Program-made: the position numbers and the translations under genes
NCBI RefSeq assembly: GCF_001888165.1
Contig: NZ_CP015455.1
Coordinates: 924,001-988,000 of the forward strand
Source of the DNA: Syntrophotalea acetylenica
GTDB lineage: Bacteria > Desulfobacterota > Desulfuromonadia > Desulfuromonadales > Syntrophotaleaceae
DNA: 64,000 nucleotides
Direction: 5' to 3'
Notes under the pieces: model-generated
Seen by the model: the letters and a program-made list of their open reading frames with translations, nothing else
Told to the model about the DNA's origin: nothing
Databases searched by the model: none
Shown here: one piece after another, positions 31,815 to 40,802 of the stretch
Layout of the letters: the number at the start of each line of letters is the position of its first letter
Position numbering within the stretch: position 1 is the stretch's first letter

Positions 31815-34800
31815 TCAGCTCTCGCGGCTGTCGCCGGCACCCAGGCAGCGGTTGAAAATGGCGCGGATATTTTCGGTGGCGTTGTGGTAGGCGGCCATGA
31901 GTTGCCGGTCGGCGCCGGCCTGCTCATAGCCAAGGCGCCGTGCCAGCTTTGCCAGGGTGGCGCTGTCACCGGAAAAAGTGTTGATGGATTGATCGTGGAC
32001 CAGCCGCAGGCGACTCTCCAGCCGGCGCAGGAACTGGTATCCGCCCGCCAGCAGACGGTATTCGGTTTTTTCCAGCAGCCCGTCGCGGCGCAGTGCCTTG
32101 AGGGCTTCAAGGGTATTGGGCGTCTGCAGTGACGGGTGCCCGCCACCATGCAGCAACTGCAGGTACTGAACCAGAAATTCGACATCGAGCATACCCCCCG
32201 GCCGGTTTTGATGTCGAGGCGGCCGCCATTTTCCCGGGCAAGTTCCTGCTCCATGCGCTGGCGCAGCTGGTAAATTTCATTCCGGTGACCGGCGGGCAGG
32301 GGCTGATGATAAACAATATCCCGGTTGTAGGTAGCGACGCGGTCGGCCAGAGGCCCCGTGCCGGCCACCACCCTGGCCTTGATCAGAGCCTGCCGCTCCC
32401 ACAACTGGGCCGAAGACGCGTGGTAAGCGCGGTAGGCGTCCAGGCTGGTGACCAGGGGGCCCTGGTGACCGGAAGGGCGCAGCCGGGTATCGAGCCGGTA
32501 GACATACCCTTCGCGGGTGGTGAGACTGAGGATGGAAATAATGCGCTGCGCCAGTTGGGCAAAATATTCCCGGTTGTCGCGCCGGCGAAACCGCCGCGGA
32601 TCGGTTTGCGGTGCTGCAACCGTTGTTCCTTCCCCCTCAAAGATGAAAATAATGTCCAGCTCCGAGTGGTAGGTGATCTCCCGGCCGCCAAGCTTGCCCA
32701 TGCCGATGATGACAAAACCGGCTTCCGCAAGGGAACCGTCCTGTTGCCGGCACATGGGCAGCCCGAAGCGCGGCAGCAGTTCCTGTCGGGCGATGGACAC
32801 CGCCTTGTCGAGAAGCACCTCGGCCAGTTGCGTGAGCTGCCGCGGGCCTTCCTGGGGAGGCATGCGGCCGTGCAGGTCGTTGAGCGCTATGCGCAGGAAC
32901 TCCTCGTTGCGGAAGTGCCGCAGGGCGTCGAGCCGGCTCTCGTAGTCGGGTGCCAGTTGCAGCAGACGTCCGAGATCCTGTTCCATGTCGGCACGGGACT
33001 TGCGCTCCACGGCGTGAGCCCGGGCCACCAGCATATCGAGGATTTCAGGATGCAAAATGAGATTGCGCGACAGAAACTGGCTGGTGCCGAAAAGGGAGAT
33101 GAGCAGCTTGAGGATCTGCCGGTTTTCGGCCAGCAGGGCGTAAAAGGTGGCGCGGGCATGCAGCCCCGACAGGAAGCGTTCCAGATTGCCCAGCGCCATG
33201 TCCGGCTCGGGGGAATCGAGACATTCCTGCAGCAGCAGCGGCGCGATCCGCTCCAGATGCCGGCGCCCCAGGGCGGACAGGCGCACGAAGGGTGGCCCGT
33301 CCCGCAGGGTCAGCAGATTTTCATAGGCGGCATCCGGGTTGCCGAAACCTTTTTCCTCAAGGACATCCTTGGCCAGATCGCTGTCGAGGGCAGGGTCGAG
33401 CAGCATGCGCACCTCGCGGCCGACCTCGGCGGCGGCTTCCTCCTCTCCGGTATAGAAAAGGTCGTGATAGATCGCCTTCACCCCGGCACGGTGATGCTCC
33501 AGCTCACTGAGGAATGCGGAGCCATCGACATGGCCGCAGCGCCGCGCCAGCAGTTGCAGCTCGCGGGGGTTGCGCGGCAGGTTGTGGGTCTGCCGCTCCT
33601 GCTCTACCTGGATGCGATGTTCGGTGTTGCGCAGAAATACGTAGGCGGCTGACAGAATATCGTAGGTTTCTTCATCGACGAGGCCTTCGCGGCGCAGCAG
33701 GCTCAGTGCCTTGAGGGAATTCCGTTCGCGCAGGCCCGGATGTTTGCCGGAATGGATCAACTGCATGGCCTGAATAAAAAACTCGATTTCCCGAATGCCG
33801 CCCTGACCAAGCTTCAGATTGAGCTCGCCCTCCCTTTCACGTGTCAGGTTGCGGTCGATCTTCTGCTTCATTATTTTCAGGTCCTCGATCATGGTGTAAT
33901 CGAGGTAGCGCCGGTAGATGAATGGATCCAGATAGCGCAGCAGTTCCTCGCCGAGTTCCAGGCAGCCCGCCACCGGCCTGGCCTTGAGCATGGCGCAGCG
34001 CTCCCAGCTCTGTCCCCAGTTTTCGTAATAGGATTCGGTGCCGCGCAGCGAGTTGACCACTTCGCCGCTCCTGCCCTCCGGGCGCAGGTTGAGATCGACC
34101 CGGAAGACCACCCCGTCTTCGGTGCGCTGACCGATGGCGCGGGTGACCAGTTCCGCCAGTTTGACGAAATACTGATGCAATATCAGCTGGTTTTTCAAGC
34201 CTCCGTGCTCGTCCGGAATGCCGGTTGTGGTGCCGCGATCATTCGAATAGCAGTAAATCAGGTCGATGTCGGAGGAGAAATTGAGTTCGCGGCCGCCGAA
34301 TTTACCCATGGCGAGAACCACGAATTCAGCACGGGCGGCCGGCGCATCCGCGGACGGCGCGACAAGGGGCACCCCGTGTTCCGCCTGCAGCAGGTTGCCG
34401 CAGATGTCGACGGCGCGCTGCAGGCAGGCTGCGGCCAGGTCGGACAGCTCGGCGGTGGTTTCCGTCAGGCAGGCCAGTCCGTTAAGATCCCGGCCGGCAA
34501 TGCGCAGGATTTCCTGTTGTTTGTACAGCCGCAGCTGTTTCTGCAGTTCCGGGAAATTTCCGGGACCCGGCGCGGTTTGCTGAAGCTCGGCAAGCATGCG
34601 GTCGAAGTCCTTGCCCCGCAGCAGTTGGTCATCGACAAACAGTGGGCGACACAGGGCCGGGCGCCGGCACAGGATATTGGTCAGGAAGGTCGATGCGCCG
34701 AGCATCACCAGCAGCATGCCGCACGCTTCGTTTCGGGAAAACAGGTCCTGCCGGTCCAGCGGGGACAGCATCCCCGCCAGACGTTCGAGACCGTTTAGAG

Positions 34801-35008
34801 CCTGGTCGGGGTCGGCCGCGGTCAACGCCTGGCGGGCAAGGCGCGCGAGCGCGGCGCCGTTGCCCGCCCAGGGGTAGAGACACAGAAGATTGGCGGCTGT
34901 TTTGGAACCCTCGGAAAAACCGAGATCGGTGGCAACGGTGGCCAGGGTTTTTTCATCTCCCTGGACACAAAGGGATTCCAGTCGGGCCGACAGTTGCTCC
35001 GGGCTCAT
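31815..35008 (-). CDS. glnE: Glutamine synthetase adenylyltransferase/deadenylylase; one frame break in this sequence
   Basis: GlnE adenylylates and deadenylylates glutamine synthetase in response to PII signals. As given, the frame breaks at a run of six Gs (minus strand, 32194-32199). One more G restores TGRGGMLDVEFLVQYLQLLHG and a 1064-residue protein, a normal length. The N-terminal deadenylylase motif GKFGGRELNFSSDIDLIY is canonical. The C-terminal transferase motif reads GKLGGREITYHSELDIIF, with Glu where the usual Ser-Asp-x-Asp has its first Asp (codon 32660-32662). The start lies 3 bases after the mtnA stop, so it is the last gene of the gatCAB-mtnA transcript. Confidence 0.92.
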
Positions 35009-35011
35009 GGC

Positions 35012-36058
35012 TCAGCGATGCTCCCTGAAAAGCTGGGCCAGCCCGGCGACGTAATCGCCACGAACCACCCCGCGCTCGGTAATGATGGCGGTCACCAGCC
35101 GTGCCGGAGTGACATCGAAAGCGGGATTGCGCACCCGGATGCCTTCCGGAGCCAGACGGGTGGCGCCGCAGTGGGTGACCTCGATGGCGTCCCGCTCCTC
35201 GATGGGGATCTGGTCGCCGTCGGCAATGTTGCGGTCGATGGTCGACAGCGGCGCGGCGACATAGAAGGGCAGGCCGTGTTCTCTGGCCAGAACCGCGACG
35301 CTGTAGGTGCCGATCTTGTTGGCCACATCACCGTTGGCGGCAATGCGGTCGGCGCCCACGATGACGCCGTCGATTTCTCCCTGGCGCATGAGCGCGCCGG
35401 CCATGTTGTCGCAGATCAGCGTGACAGGGATGCCATCCTTGTGCAACTCCCAGGCCGTCAGGCGGGCGCCCTGCAGAAACGGCCGCGTTTCATCCGCCAG
35501 TACGCTGACGCTTTTGCCGCTTTCCACCGCGGCCCGGATCACGCCCAGAGCCGTTCCGTAGCCACCGGTGGCCAGCGCGCCGGCGTTGCAATGGGTCAGT
35601 ATCCGTGCACCGTCGGGGATCAGTACCGCGCCGTGGCGGCCCATGGCGCGGTTGATGGCCTCGTCCTCGGCGGCGACAGCCAGCGCTTCGTTCAGCAGCT
35701 CTGTGCGGATGTCGTCGAGGGGGCTGCCGGCCAGCTGTCGCGCGCGGGTCCGCATGCGGTCCAGCGCCCAGAACAGGTTGACGGCCGTGGGCCGGGTAGC
35801 GGCCAGGGTGGCGCACACCTTTTCCAGTTCGGCGTAAAACTCTCCGAAGCCGGCCGCCGCGATGTCGCGGGCGCCGAAAGCGACGCCGAAGGCCGCCGCC
35901 ACGCCGATGGCGGGCGCGCCGCGAACCACCATGCTGCGTATGGCTTCGGCCACGCTTTGATAGTCGCGGTATCGGATCCACACCTCCTGCGTCGGCAGCA
36001 GGCGCTGATCGATCATGCGGATCGCTCCGTCCCGATATTCAATGGGTCTGATGGACAT
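35012..36058 (-). CDS. mtnA: Methylthioribose-1-phosphate isomerase
   Basis: MtnA converts 5-methylthioribose-1-phosphate to the ribulose form in methionine salvage. The 348-residue product has [19 protein letters not shown], the active-site cysteine in [19 protein letters not shown] and the aspartate in [19 protein letters not shown]. It can be confused with eIF2B-like subunits, but the motifs favour the isomerase. ATG at 36058 is preceded by CAGGAG at 6 bases. No other methionine-salvage gene is nearby. Confidence 0.92.
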   Translation of the reverse strand: MSIRPIEYRDGAIRMIDQRLLPTQEVWIRYRDYQSVAEAIRSMVVRGAPAIGVAAAFGVAFGARDIAAAGFGEFYAELEKVCATLAATRPTAVNLFWALDRMRTRARQLAGSPLDDIRTELLNEALAVAAEDEAINRAMGRHGAVLIPDGARILTHCNAGALATGGYGTALGVIRAAVESGKSVSVLADETRPFLQGARLTAWELHKDGIPVTLICDNMAGALMRQGEIDGVIVGADRIAANGDVANKIGTYSVAVLAREHGLPFYVAAPLSTIDRNIADGDQIPIEERDAIEVTHCGATRLAPEGIRVRNPAFDVTPARLVTAIITERGVVRGDYVAGLAQLFREHR

Positions 36059-36085
36059 GGACAACTCCTGTAAAAAGCAGCTGGT

Positions 36086-37522
36086 TCACTCCCCCGCCAG
36101 TTTTTTCTTGAGCAGCTCGTTCAGGGCCGCGGGATTGGCCTTGCCCTTGGTGGCGCGCATGACCTGGCCGACGAAAAAGCCTATCAGCTTGTCCTTGCCG
36201 GCGCGGTATTCCTCGACCTGACCGGGATTGGCGGCCAGCACAGCGTCGATGGCGGCTTCGATGGCCCCGGTGTCGGTGACCTGCTTCAGACCCTGTTCCC
36301 CGATAATGGCGTCAGCGTCCTTGCCGCTCTGCCACATGGCATCGAAGACGGTCTTGGCGATTTTGTTGGAGATGGTATTGTCGTCGATACGCCTGAGCAT
36401 GCCGTTCAGCATCGGCGGGGTTACCGGGCAGTCGGCGACACGCATGCCCGAATCGTTCAGGGCGCGCTGCAGCTCGCCCATCACCCAGTTGGCGCACAGC
36501 TTGGCATTGCCGTTGAGCACCACCAGGGCATCGTAGTATTCGGCCATGGCGCGGTCGGCGGCCAGCACTTCGGCATCGTATCGGGCGAGGCCGAGCTCGC
36601 CGATAAAGCGGGCGATCTTGGCTTCGGGCAGCTCGGGCAGCTCACGGCGCATCTGCTCCACCAGGTCGGCCGAAACCATGAGCGGCACCAGGTCGGGATC
36701 GGGGAAGTAACGATAGTCGTGGGCTTCTTCCTTGCCGCGCATGGAGCGGGTGGTGCCGCTGGCGGTGTCGAACAGGCGGGTTTCCTGCACCACCCTGCCG
36801 CCGTCATCGAGGATGTCAGTCTGGCGCTCGATCTCGTAGTCGATGGCCTGCTTGATGAAGCGGAAGGAGTTGATGTTTTTGAGTTCGGCGCGGGTGCCGA
36901 ATTCCTTCTGCCCCCAGGGGCGGATCGATACGTTGGCGTCGCAACGGAAAGAGCCTTCCTCCAGGTTGCCGTCGCAGACGCCAAGATAGACCACGATCTG
37001 ATGCAGTTTTTTCAGGTAGGCGATGGCCTCGTCGGAGGAACGCATGTCCGGTTCGGAGACGATCTCCAGCAGCGGCGTGCAGGCGCGGTTGAGATCGACC
37101 CGAGAGGTGTCGCCGCTGTCGTGCAGCAGTTTGCCGGCGTCTTCCTCCATGTGGATGCGGGTGATGCCGATCGATTTGGATCGGCCATCCACCTCGATAT
37201 CGAGACGCCCGTGTTCACAGATCGGCAGTTCGAACTGGGAAATCTGGTAGCCTTTGGGCAGGTCCGGATAAAAGTAGTTTTTACGGGCGAAGATGGAGCG
37301 TGGGGTGATGCCGCAGTTGGTGGCCAGGCCGGTCTTGATGGCGTATTCCACCACCTTGCGGTTGAGCACCGGCAAAGCGCCGGGCAGGCCGAGACATACC
37401 GGGCAGGTCTGGCTGTTGGGCTGGTTGCCGAAGGCCGTGGAACAGTTGCAGAAGATTTTGGTTTGGGTGGTGAGCTGAACGTGGACTTCCAGTCCGATGA
37501 CAACTTCATAGCGCGATTTCAT
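36086..37522 (-). CDS. gatB: Aspartyl/glutamyl-tRNA amidotransferase subunit B
   Basis: GatB is the tRNA-binding, kinase-like subunit that activates misacylated Glu-tRNA(Gln) or Asp-tRNA(Asn). The 478-residue product has [13 protein letters not shown], cysteine-bearing [13 protein letters not shown] and [15 protein letters not shown], then [14 protein letters not shown] and a C-terminal YqeY/tail domain. ATG at 37522 follows GGAAGGA by 7 bases. Confidence 0.97.
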   Translation of the reverse strand: MKSRYEVVIGLEVHVQLTTQTKIFCNCSTAFGNQPNSQTCPVCLGLPGALPVLNRKVVEYAIKTGLATNCGITPRSIFARKNYFYPDLPKGYQISQFELPICEHGRLDIEVDGRSKSIGITRIHMEEDAGKLLHDSGDTSRVDLNRACTPLLEIVSEPDMRSSDEAIAYLKKLHQIVVYLGVCDGNLEEGSFRCDANVSIRPWGQKEFGTRAELKNINSFRFIKQAIDYEIERQTDILDDGGRVVQETRLFDTASGTTRSMRGKEEAHDYRYFPDPDLVPLMVSADLVEQMRRELPELPEAKIARFIGELGLARYDAEVLAADRAMAEYYDALVVLNGNAKLCANWVMGELQRALNDSGMRVADCPVTPPMLNGMLRRIDDNTISNKIAKTVFDAMWQSGKDADAIIGEQGLKQVTDTGAIEAAIDAVLAANPGQVEEYRAGKDKLIGFFVGQVMRATKGKANPAALNELLKKKLAGE

Positions 37523-37597
37523 GGTCGATTCCTTCCGCATGCGGGCAGCGGGCGGTTCCGGCCCGTTGCTGCACGAATATCATGGTCGATGCCGAGG

Positions 37598-39055
37598 CTA
37601 CAGAGGCGCCTTGTGACGGTGCCAGTCGGTTGCCTGCTCGTAGGCATGGGCGGTCTTCAGGATCGTTGCCTCGTCAAACGGCCGGCCGACGAGCTGCATG
37701 CCGATGGGCAGGCCGTTCCGGGAGAAACCGCAGGGCACGCTGATGCCGCAGGTGCCGGCGAGGTTGACCGGAATGGTGAAGATGTCCGACAGGTACATCT
37801 GCAGCGGATCCGCGGTTTTTTCGCCGATGCGAAATGCCGGTGTCGGCGCCACGGGCGTGAGAATGACATCGACCTGATGGAACGCGTCGAGGAAGTCCTG
37901 GCGGATCAGGGTCCGCACTTTCTGGGCCTTGAGATAGTAGGCATCGTAATAACCCGATGACAGGGCGTAGGTGCCGAGCATGATGCGGCGTTTGACCTCG
38001 GGTCCGAAGCCGGCGGCGCGGCTCTGCATATACATGTCGATCAGGCCTCGCCCCTCATCCACACGCCGGCCGTAACGCACGCCGTCGTAGCGGGCCAGGT
38101 TGCTGGAAGCTTCGGCGGTGGCGATGAGGTAGTAACAGGCCACGGCGTATTCGGTATGGGGCAGGGAGACCTCCACCGGTTCGGCGCCGAGTTCCCGCAG
38201 GGTGGCGATGGCTTTGTCGACGCACTGCCGGATGTCTTTATCGAGCCCTTCGATGAAATATTCCCTGGGCAGACCGATGCGCAGGCCCTTGATTCCCTGA
38301 CGGAGCGCAGCCTGATAATCCGGCACCGGCAGGTTGACGGAAGTCGAGTCGGCGGGGTCGTAACCGGCCACCGCGCCGAGCATGATGGCGCAGTCTTCCA
38401 CGTCGCGGGTCAGCGGTCCGACCTGATCGAGGGAGGAGGCGTAGGCGATGACGCCGTAGCGCGACACCCGGCCGTAGGTCGGTTTGAGCCCGACCACGCC
38501 GCAGTGGGAGGCCGGCTGGCGAATCGATCCGCCGGTGTCCGTGCCCAGGGTCGCCACCGCCTGGCGCGCCGCCACGGCGGCAGCCGACCCGCCCGACGAC
38601 CCGCCGGGCACGCATGCCTGATTCCAGGGGTTTCTGACCGTGCCGAAGGCGCTGTTTTCATTGGAACTGCCCATGGCGAATTCGTCCATGTTCAGCTTGC
38701 CGAGCAGCACCGCCCCCTGTTCCCTGAGCCGGCGCACCGCGGTGCCGTCATACGGGGGGATGAAGTTGTCGAGGATCCTTGAGGCGCAGGTGGTGCGGGT
38801 CCCGGCGGTAACGAAAATATCCTTGAGCGCCAGCGGGATGCCCGTCAGTGCGGCGGCATTGCCGGCGGCCAGCCGCGCATCGGCGGCATCGGCGCTGTTC
38901 AGTGCCGGTTCTTCACAAAGGGTTATGTAGGCACCGATCTGGGCGTCGGTGAGTTGGATGCGCGTCAGAAAAGCTTCGGTAAGTTCGCGGGAAGAGACTT
39001 CCCGGTTTTTCAGCAGTGTCTGCAGTTCGTGGATGGTCAGATCCGTTAATGCCAT
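37598..39055 (-). CDS. gatA: Aspartyl/glutamyl-tRNA amidotransferase subunit A
   Basis: GatA is the glutaminase subunit that supplies ammonia to GatB. The 485-residue amidase-signature enzyme shows the catalytic lysine in ALKDIF, the glycine-serine stretch [15 protein letters not shown] and [30 protein letters not shown], which hold the Ser-cisSer-Lys triad. It lies between gatC and gatB in one operon. Confidence 0.97.
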   Translation of the reverse strand: MALTDLTIHELQTLLKNREVSSRELTEAFLTRIQLTDAQIGAYITLCEEPALNSADAADARLAAGNAAALTGIPLALKDIFVTAGTRTTCASRILDNFIPPYDGTAVRRLREQGAVLLGKLNMDEFAMGSSNENSAFGTVRNPWNQACVPGGSSGGSAAAVAARQAVATLGTDTGGSIRQPASHCGVVGLKPTYGRVSRYGVIAYASSLDQVGPLTRDVEDCAIMLGAVAGYDPADSTSVNLPVPDYQAALRQGIKGLRIGLPREYFIEGLDKDIRQCVDKAIATLRELGAEPVEVSLPHTEYAVACYYLIATAEASSNLARYDGVRYGRRVDEGRGLIDMYMQSRAAGFGPEVKRRIMLGTYALSSGYYDAYYLKAQKVRTLIRQDFLDAFHQVDVILTPVAPTPAFRIGEKTADPLQMYLSDIFTIPVNLAGTCGISVPCGFSRNGLPIGMQLVGRPFDEATILKTAHAYEQATDWHRHKAPL

Positions 39056-39121
39056 GTTGCTCTCCTGTATCTTGTATGCGTCGCACGGAGCCGCGGCGTC
39101 CGGTTGCCGCGGGCCGGAAAC

Positions 39122-39409
39122 CTATTCGATGACCTTGGGAACGACGAAGCAGTCGCCTCCTGCTTCCGGGGCGTTCAGCAGAGCCTTTTCGGTGCCGATG
39201 GATGCGCCCGCGACATCTTCGCGGAAGGCGTTCTCCACCGGCACGGCATGGGCCGTGGGGATGATATGGTCCGTGTCCAGCTCATTGAGCTTTTCGACAT
39301 AATCGAGAATCGCGTCCATCTCGCCCGTCAGGGTGTCCAGTTCCGCCTTCGTCATGGCCAGCCGTGCCAGTTTCGCGACGTGCTCAACCTGTTGTCTCTG
39401 TATTTTCAT
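39122..39409 (-). CDS. gatC: Aspartyl/glutamyl-tRNA amidotransferase subunit C
   Basis: GatC is the small structural subunit that wraps around GatA and GatB. The 95-residue product has VEHVAKLARLAMTKAEL near the N-terminus, ILDYVEKLNELDT and an acidic C-terminus ending FVVPKVIE. It is the first gene of the minus-strand operon gatC-gatA-gatB-mtnA-glnE. Confidence 0.93.
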   Translation of the reverse strand: MKIQRQQVEHVAKLARLAMTKAELDTLTGEMDAILDYVEKLNELDTDHIIPTAHAVPVENAFREDVAGASIGTEKALLNAPEAGGDCFVVPKVIE

Positions 39410-39944
39410 CGGTTCACCTCTGTAGAAAGATACCCTTTTTCACAAACTGTCAAACTAGCATGGAAAACAAGCGTGTTTCAAGATTTAACCCTTGCATCGC
39501 AAAACGCCGGGCGGCAAAAGGCGCCTCGTGTTCGTTACGGTGCGGCCAGGCGATGCTATACTTTGCTTGATTGGGTTGTGGTTATCCAGATGAGGATGCC
39601 CGTCGTTTTTCAGGTAAACTTATCGGCCTGTTCTTCGTCTGAGTCCACGAAGCAAAAAGCCCGTACGGTTTTTTCCGGAGGGCAATGTGTCGCCATTATT
39701 AGACTTTGCTTTTTCCGGGAAGCATGCTAGCTTTCATCCTGAAATGGCCCTTTTGGCCATGGCGGCGTCAATCCGCGGGTTTGTCTGCCACAACGAAAAA
39801 TGGCTCGCCTTGCATATGAACCCACGCGGTATCGCTCTGGCGTTTCCGGGCGGATACATGCCGGAAATCAACCCATGTGATAGATGATTTGTGCGATCGG
39901 CACGCTTGTTCTTACCACCCATTCATTCATGGAAGGAGCAGTTT
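39410..39944. other. Divergent intergenic region between gatC and the OmpA-type lipoprotein gene
   Basis: The 535 bases hold regulatory DNA for two divergent genes. On the minus strand, TTGACA (39453-39448) and TATCTT (39432-39427) are 15 bases apart before gatC, a short spacing. On the plus strand, TATACT at 39557-39562 is a good -10 with only a weak -35 partner. One possible short gene (39687-39887) is listed separately. No other structure is convincing. Confidence 0.5.
39687..39887 (+). CDS. Possible small hypothetical protein
   Basis: This 66-codon GTG-started frame has GGAGGG 4 bases before it, which is the main reason to list it. The product, with AMAASIRGFVCHNEKW and IALAFPGGYMPEINP, matches no family I know and has no signal peptide or clear membrane segment. 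A chance frame is at least as likely. Confidence 0.2.
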   Translation: MSPLLDFAFSGKHASFHPEMALLAMAASIRGFVCHNEKWLALHMNPRGIALAFPGGYMPEINPCDR

Positions 39945-40601
39945 ATGAAAAAAATGTTCACGGTTTTTGCGCTGATATCCCTGCTGGCGGCCGGTTGCAG
40001 CCAGCCGATGACAGGTACCCAGAAAGGCGTGGCCGTCGGCGCCGGTACCGGTGCCGCTGTCGGCGCCGGGCTTGGTCAGCTGATCGGTGGCGACACCGAA
40101 GGCACTCTCATTGGCGCCGGTATCGGCGCGGCGCTGGGGGGGACGGCCGGCGGGTTTTTCGCCAACTACATGGAAAAACAGGAGAATAGCATGCGCCAGC
40201 AGTTGGCCGGGGTTGAAGGGGCCAGCATCCAGCGCGACGCCGATGTGCTCGCAGTGACCTTCAAGTCCGATCTTCTGTTCGATATCAACTCCTATACGGT
40301 CAAGCCCGGAGGCTATGACGAGCTGCAGCGGGTGGCCGGTGTGCTCAACAACTACCCGCAGACCAATATCCTGATCGCCGGGCACACCGACAGCAGTGGC
40401 AGCGAACAGTACAACATGACCCTGTCCCGGCAACGTGCCGAATCGGTTAAAAATGTCCTGGTCGGTTACGGCGTCGCTCCGGCGCGACTGACGACTGTCG
40501 GTTATGGTGAAAGCAAGCCGATTGCCGGCAACGACACCGAGTCCGGCCGCCAGATGAACCGTCGGGTCGCTATTACCATTACGCCGAATCAGCAGCAATG
40601 A
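39945..40601 (+). CDS. OmpA-family outer-membrane lipoprotein with glycine zipper
   Basis: The 218-residue product has a lipoprotein signal (MKKMFTVFALISLLAAGC) with the lipid-modified Cys18. A glycine-zipper region follows (VAVGAGTGAAVGAGLGQLIG and IGAGIGAALGGTAGG), then an OmpA C-terminal peptidoglycan-binding domain with ILIAGHTDSSGSEQYNMTLS and TTVGYGESKPIAGNDTESGR. This is the layout of YiaD-like proteins, predicted to link the outer membrane to the wall. GGAAGGAG precedes the ATG. It is a single gene with its own terminator. Confidence 0.88.
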   Translation: MKKMFTVFALISLLAAGCSQPMTGTQKGVAVGAGTGAAVGAGLGQLIGGDTEGTLIGAGIGAALGGTAGGFFANYMEKQENSMRQQLAGVEGASIQRDADVLAVTFKSDLLFDINSYTVKPGGYDELQRVAGVLNNYPQTNILIAGHTDSSGSEQYNMTLSRQRAESVKNVLVGYGVAPARLTTVGYGESKPIAGNDTESGRQMNRRVAITITPNQQQ

Positions 40602-40640
40602 ACATGCAGCCTTAGTAAGATCTCTCGAAAAAACGCTGTC

Positions 40641-40675
40641 AAACGCCCGTCCGGAGCCGATCCGGGCGGGCGTTT
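40641..40675 (+). terminator. Intrinsic terminator after the OmpA-type gene
   Basis: AAACGCCCGTCCGG pairs with CCGGGCGGGCGTTT (one G-T pair) around a 7-base loop. The stem starts 39 bases after the stop; the T tract is short. Confidence 0.75.
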
Positions 40676-40715
40676 CAGTACCAGCGGGGAAATCCGGCGC
40701 GGTGACAGACGGCGC

Positions 40716-40744
40716 TTGACCGCATACACATATGTCCTTACATT
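40716..40744 (+). promoter_or_regulatory. Sigma-70 promoter for acnB
   Basis: TTGACC and TACATT are separated by 17 bases. The predicted transcript starts about 50 bases before the acnB ATG. Confidence 0.6.
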
Positions 40745-40802
40745 TAAACAGGTGTAGGCAATCGGCCGTTTCCGATGCCTTAAACATACGAGGAGATATT
40801 CC

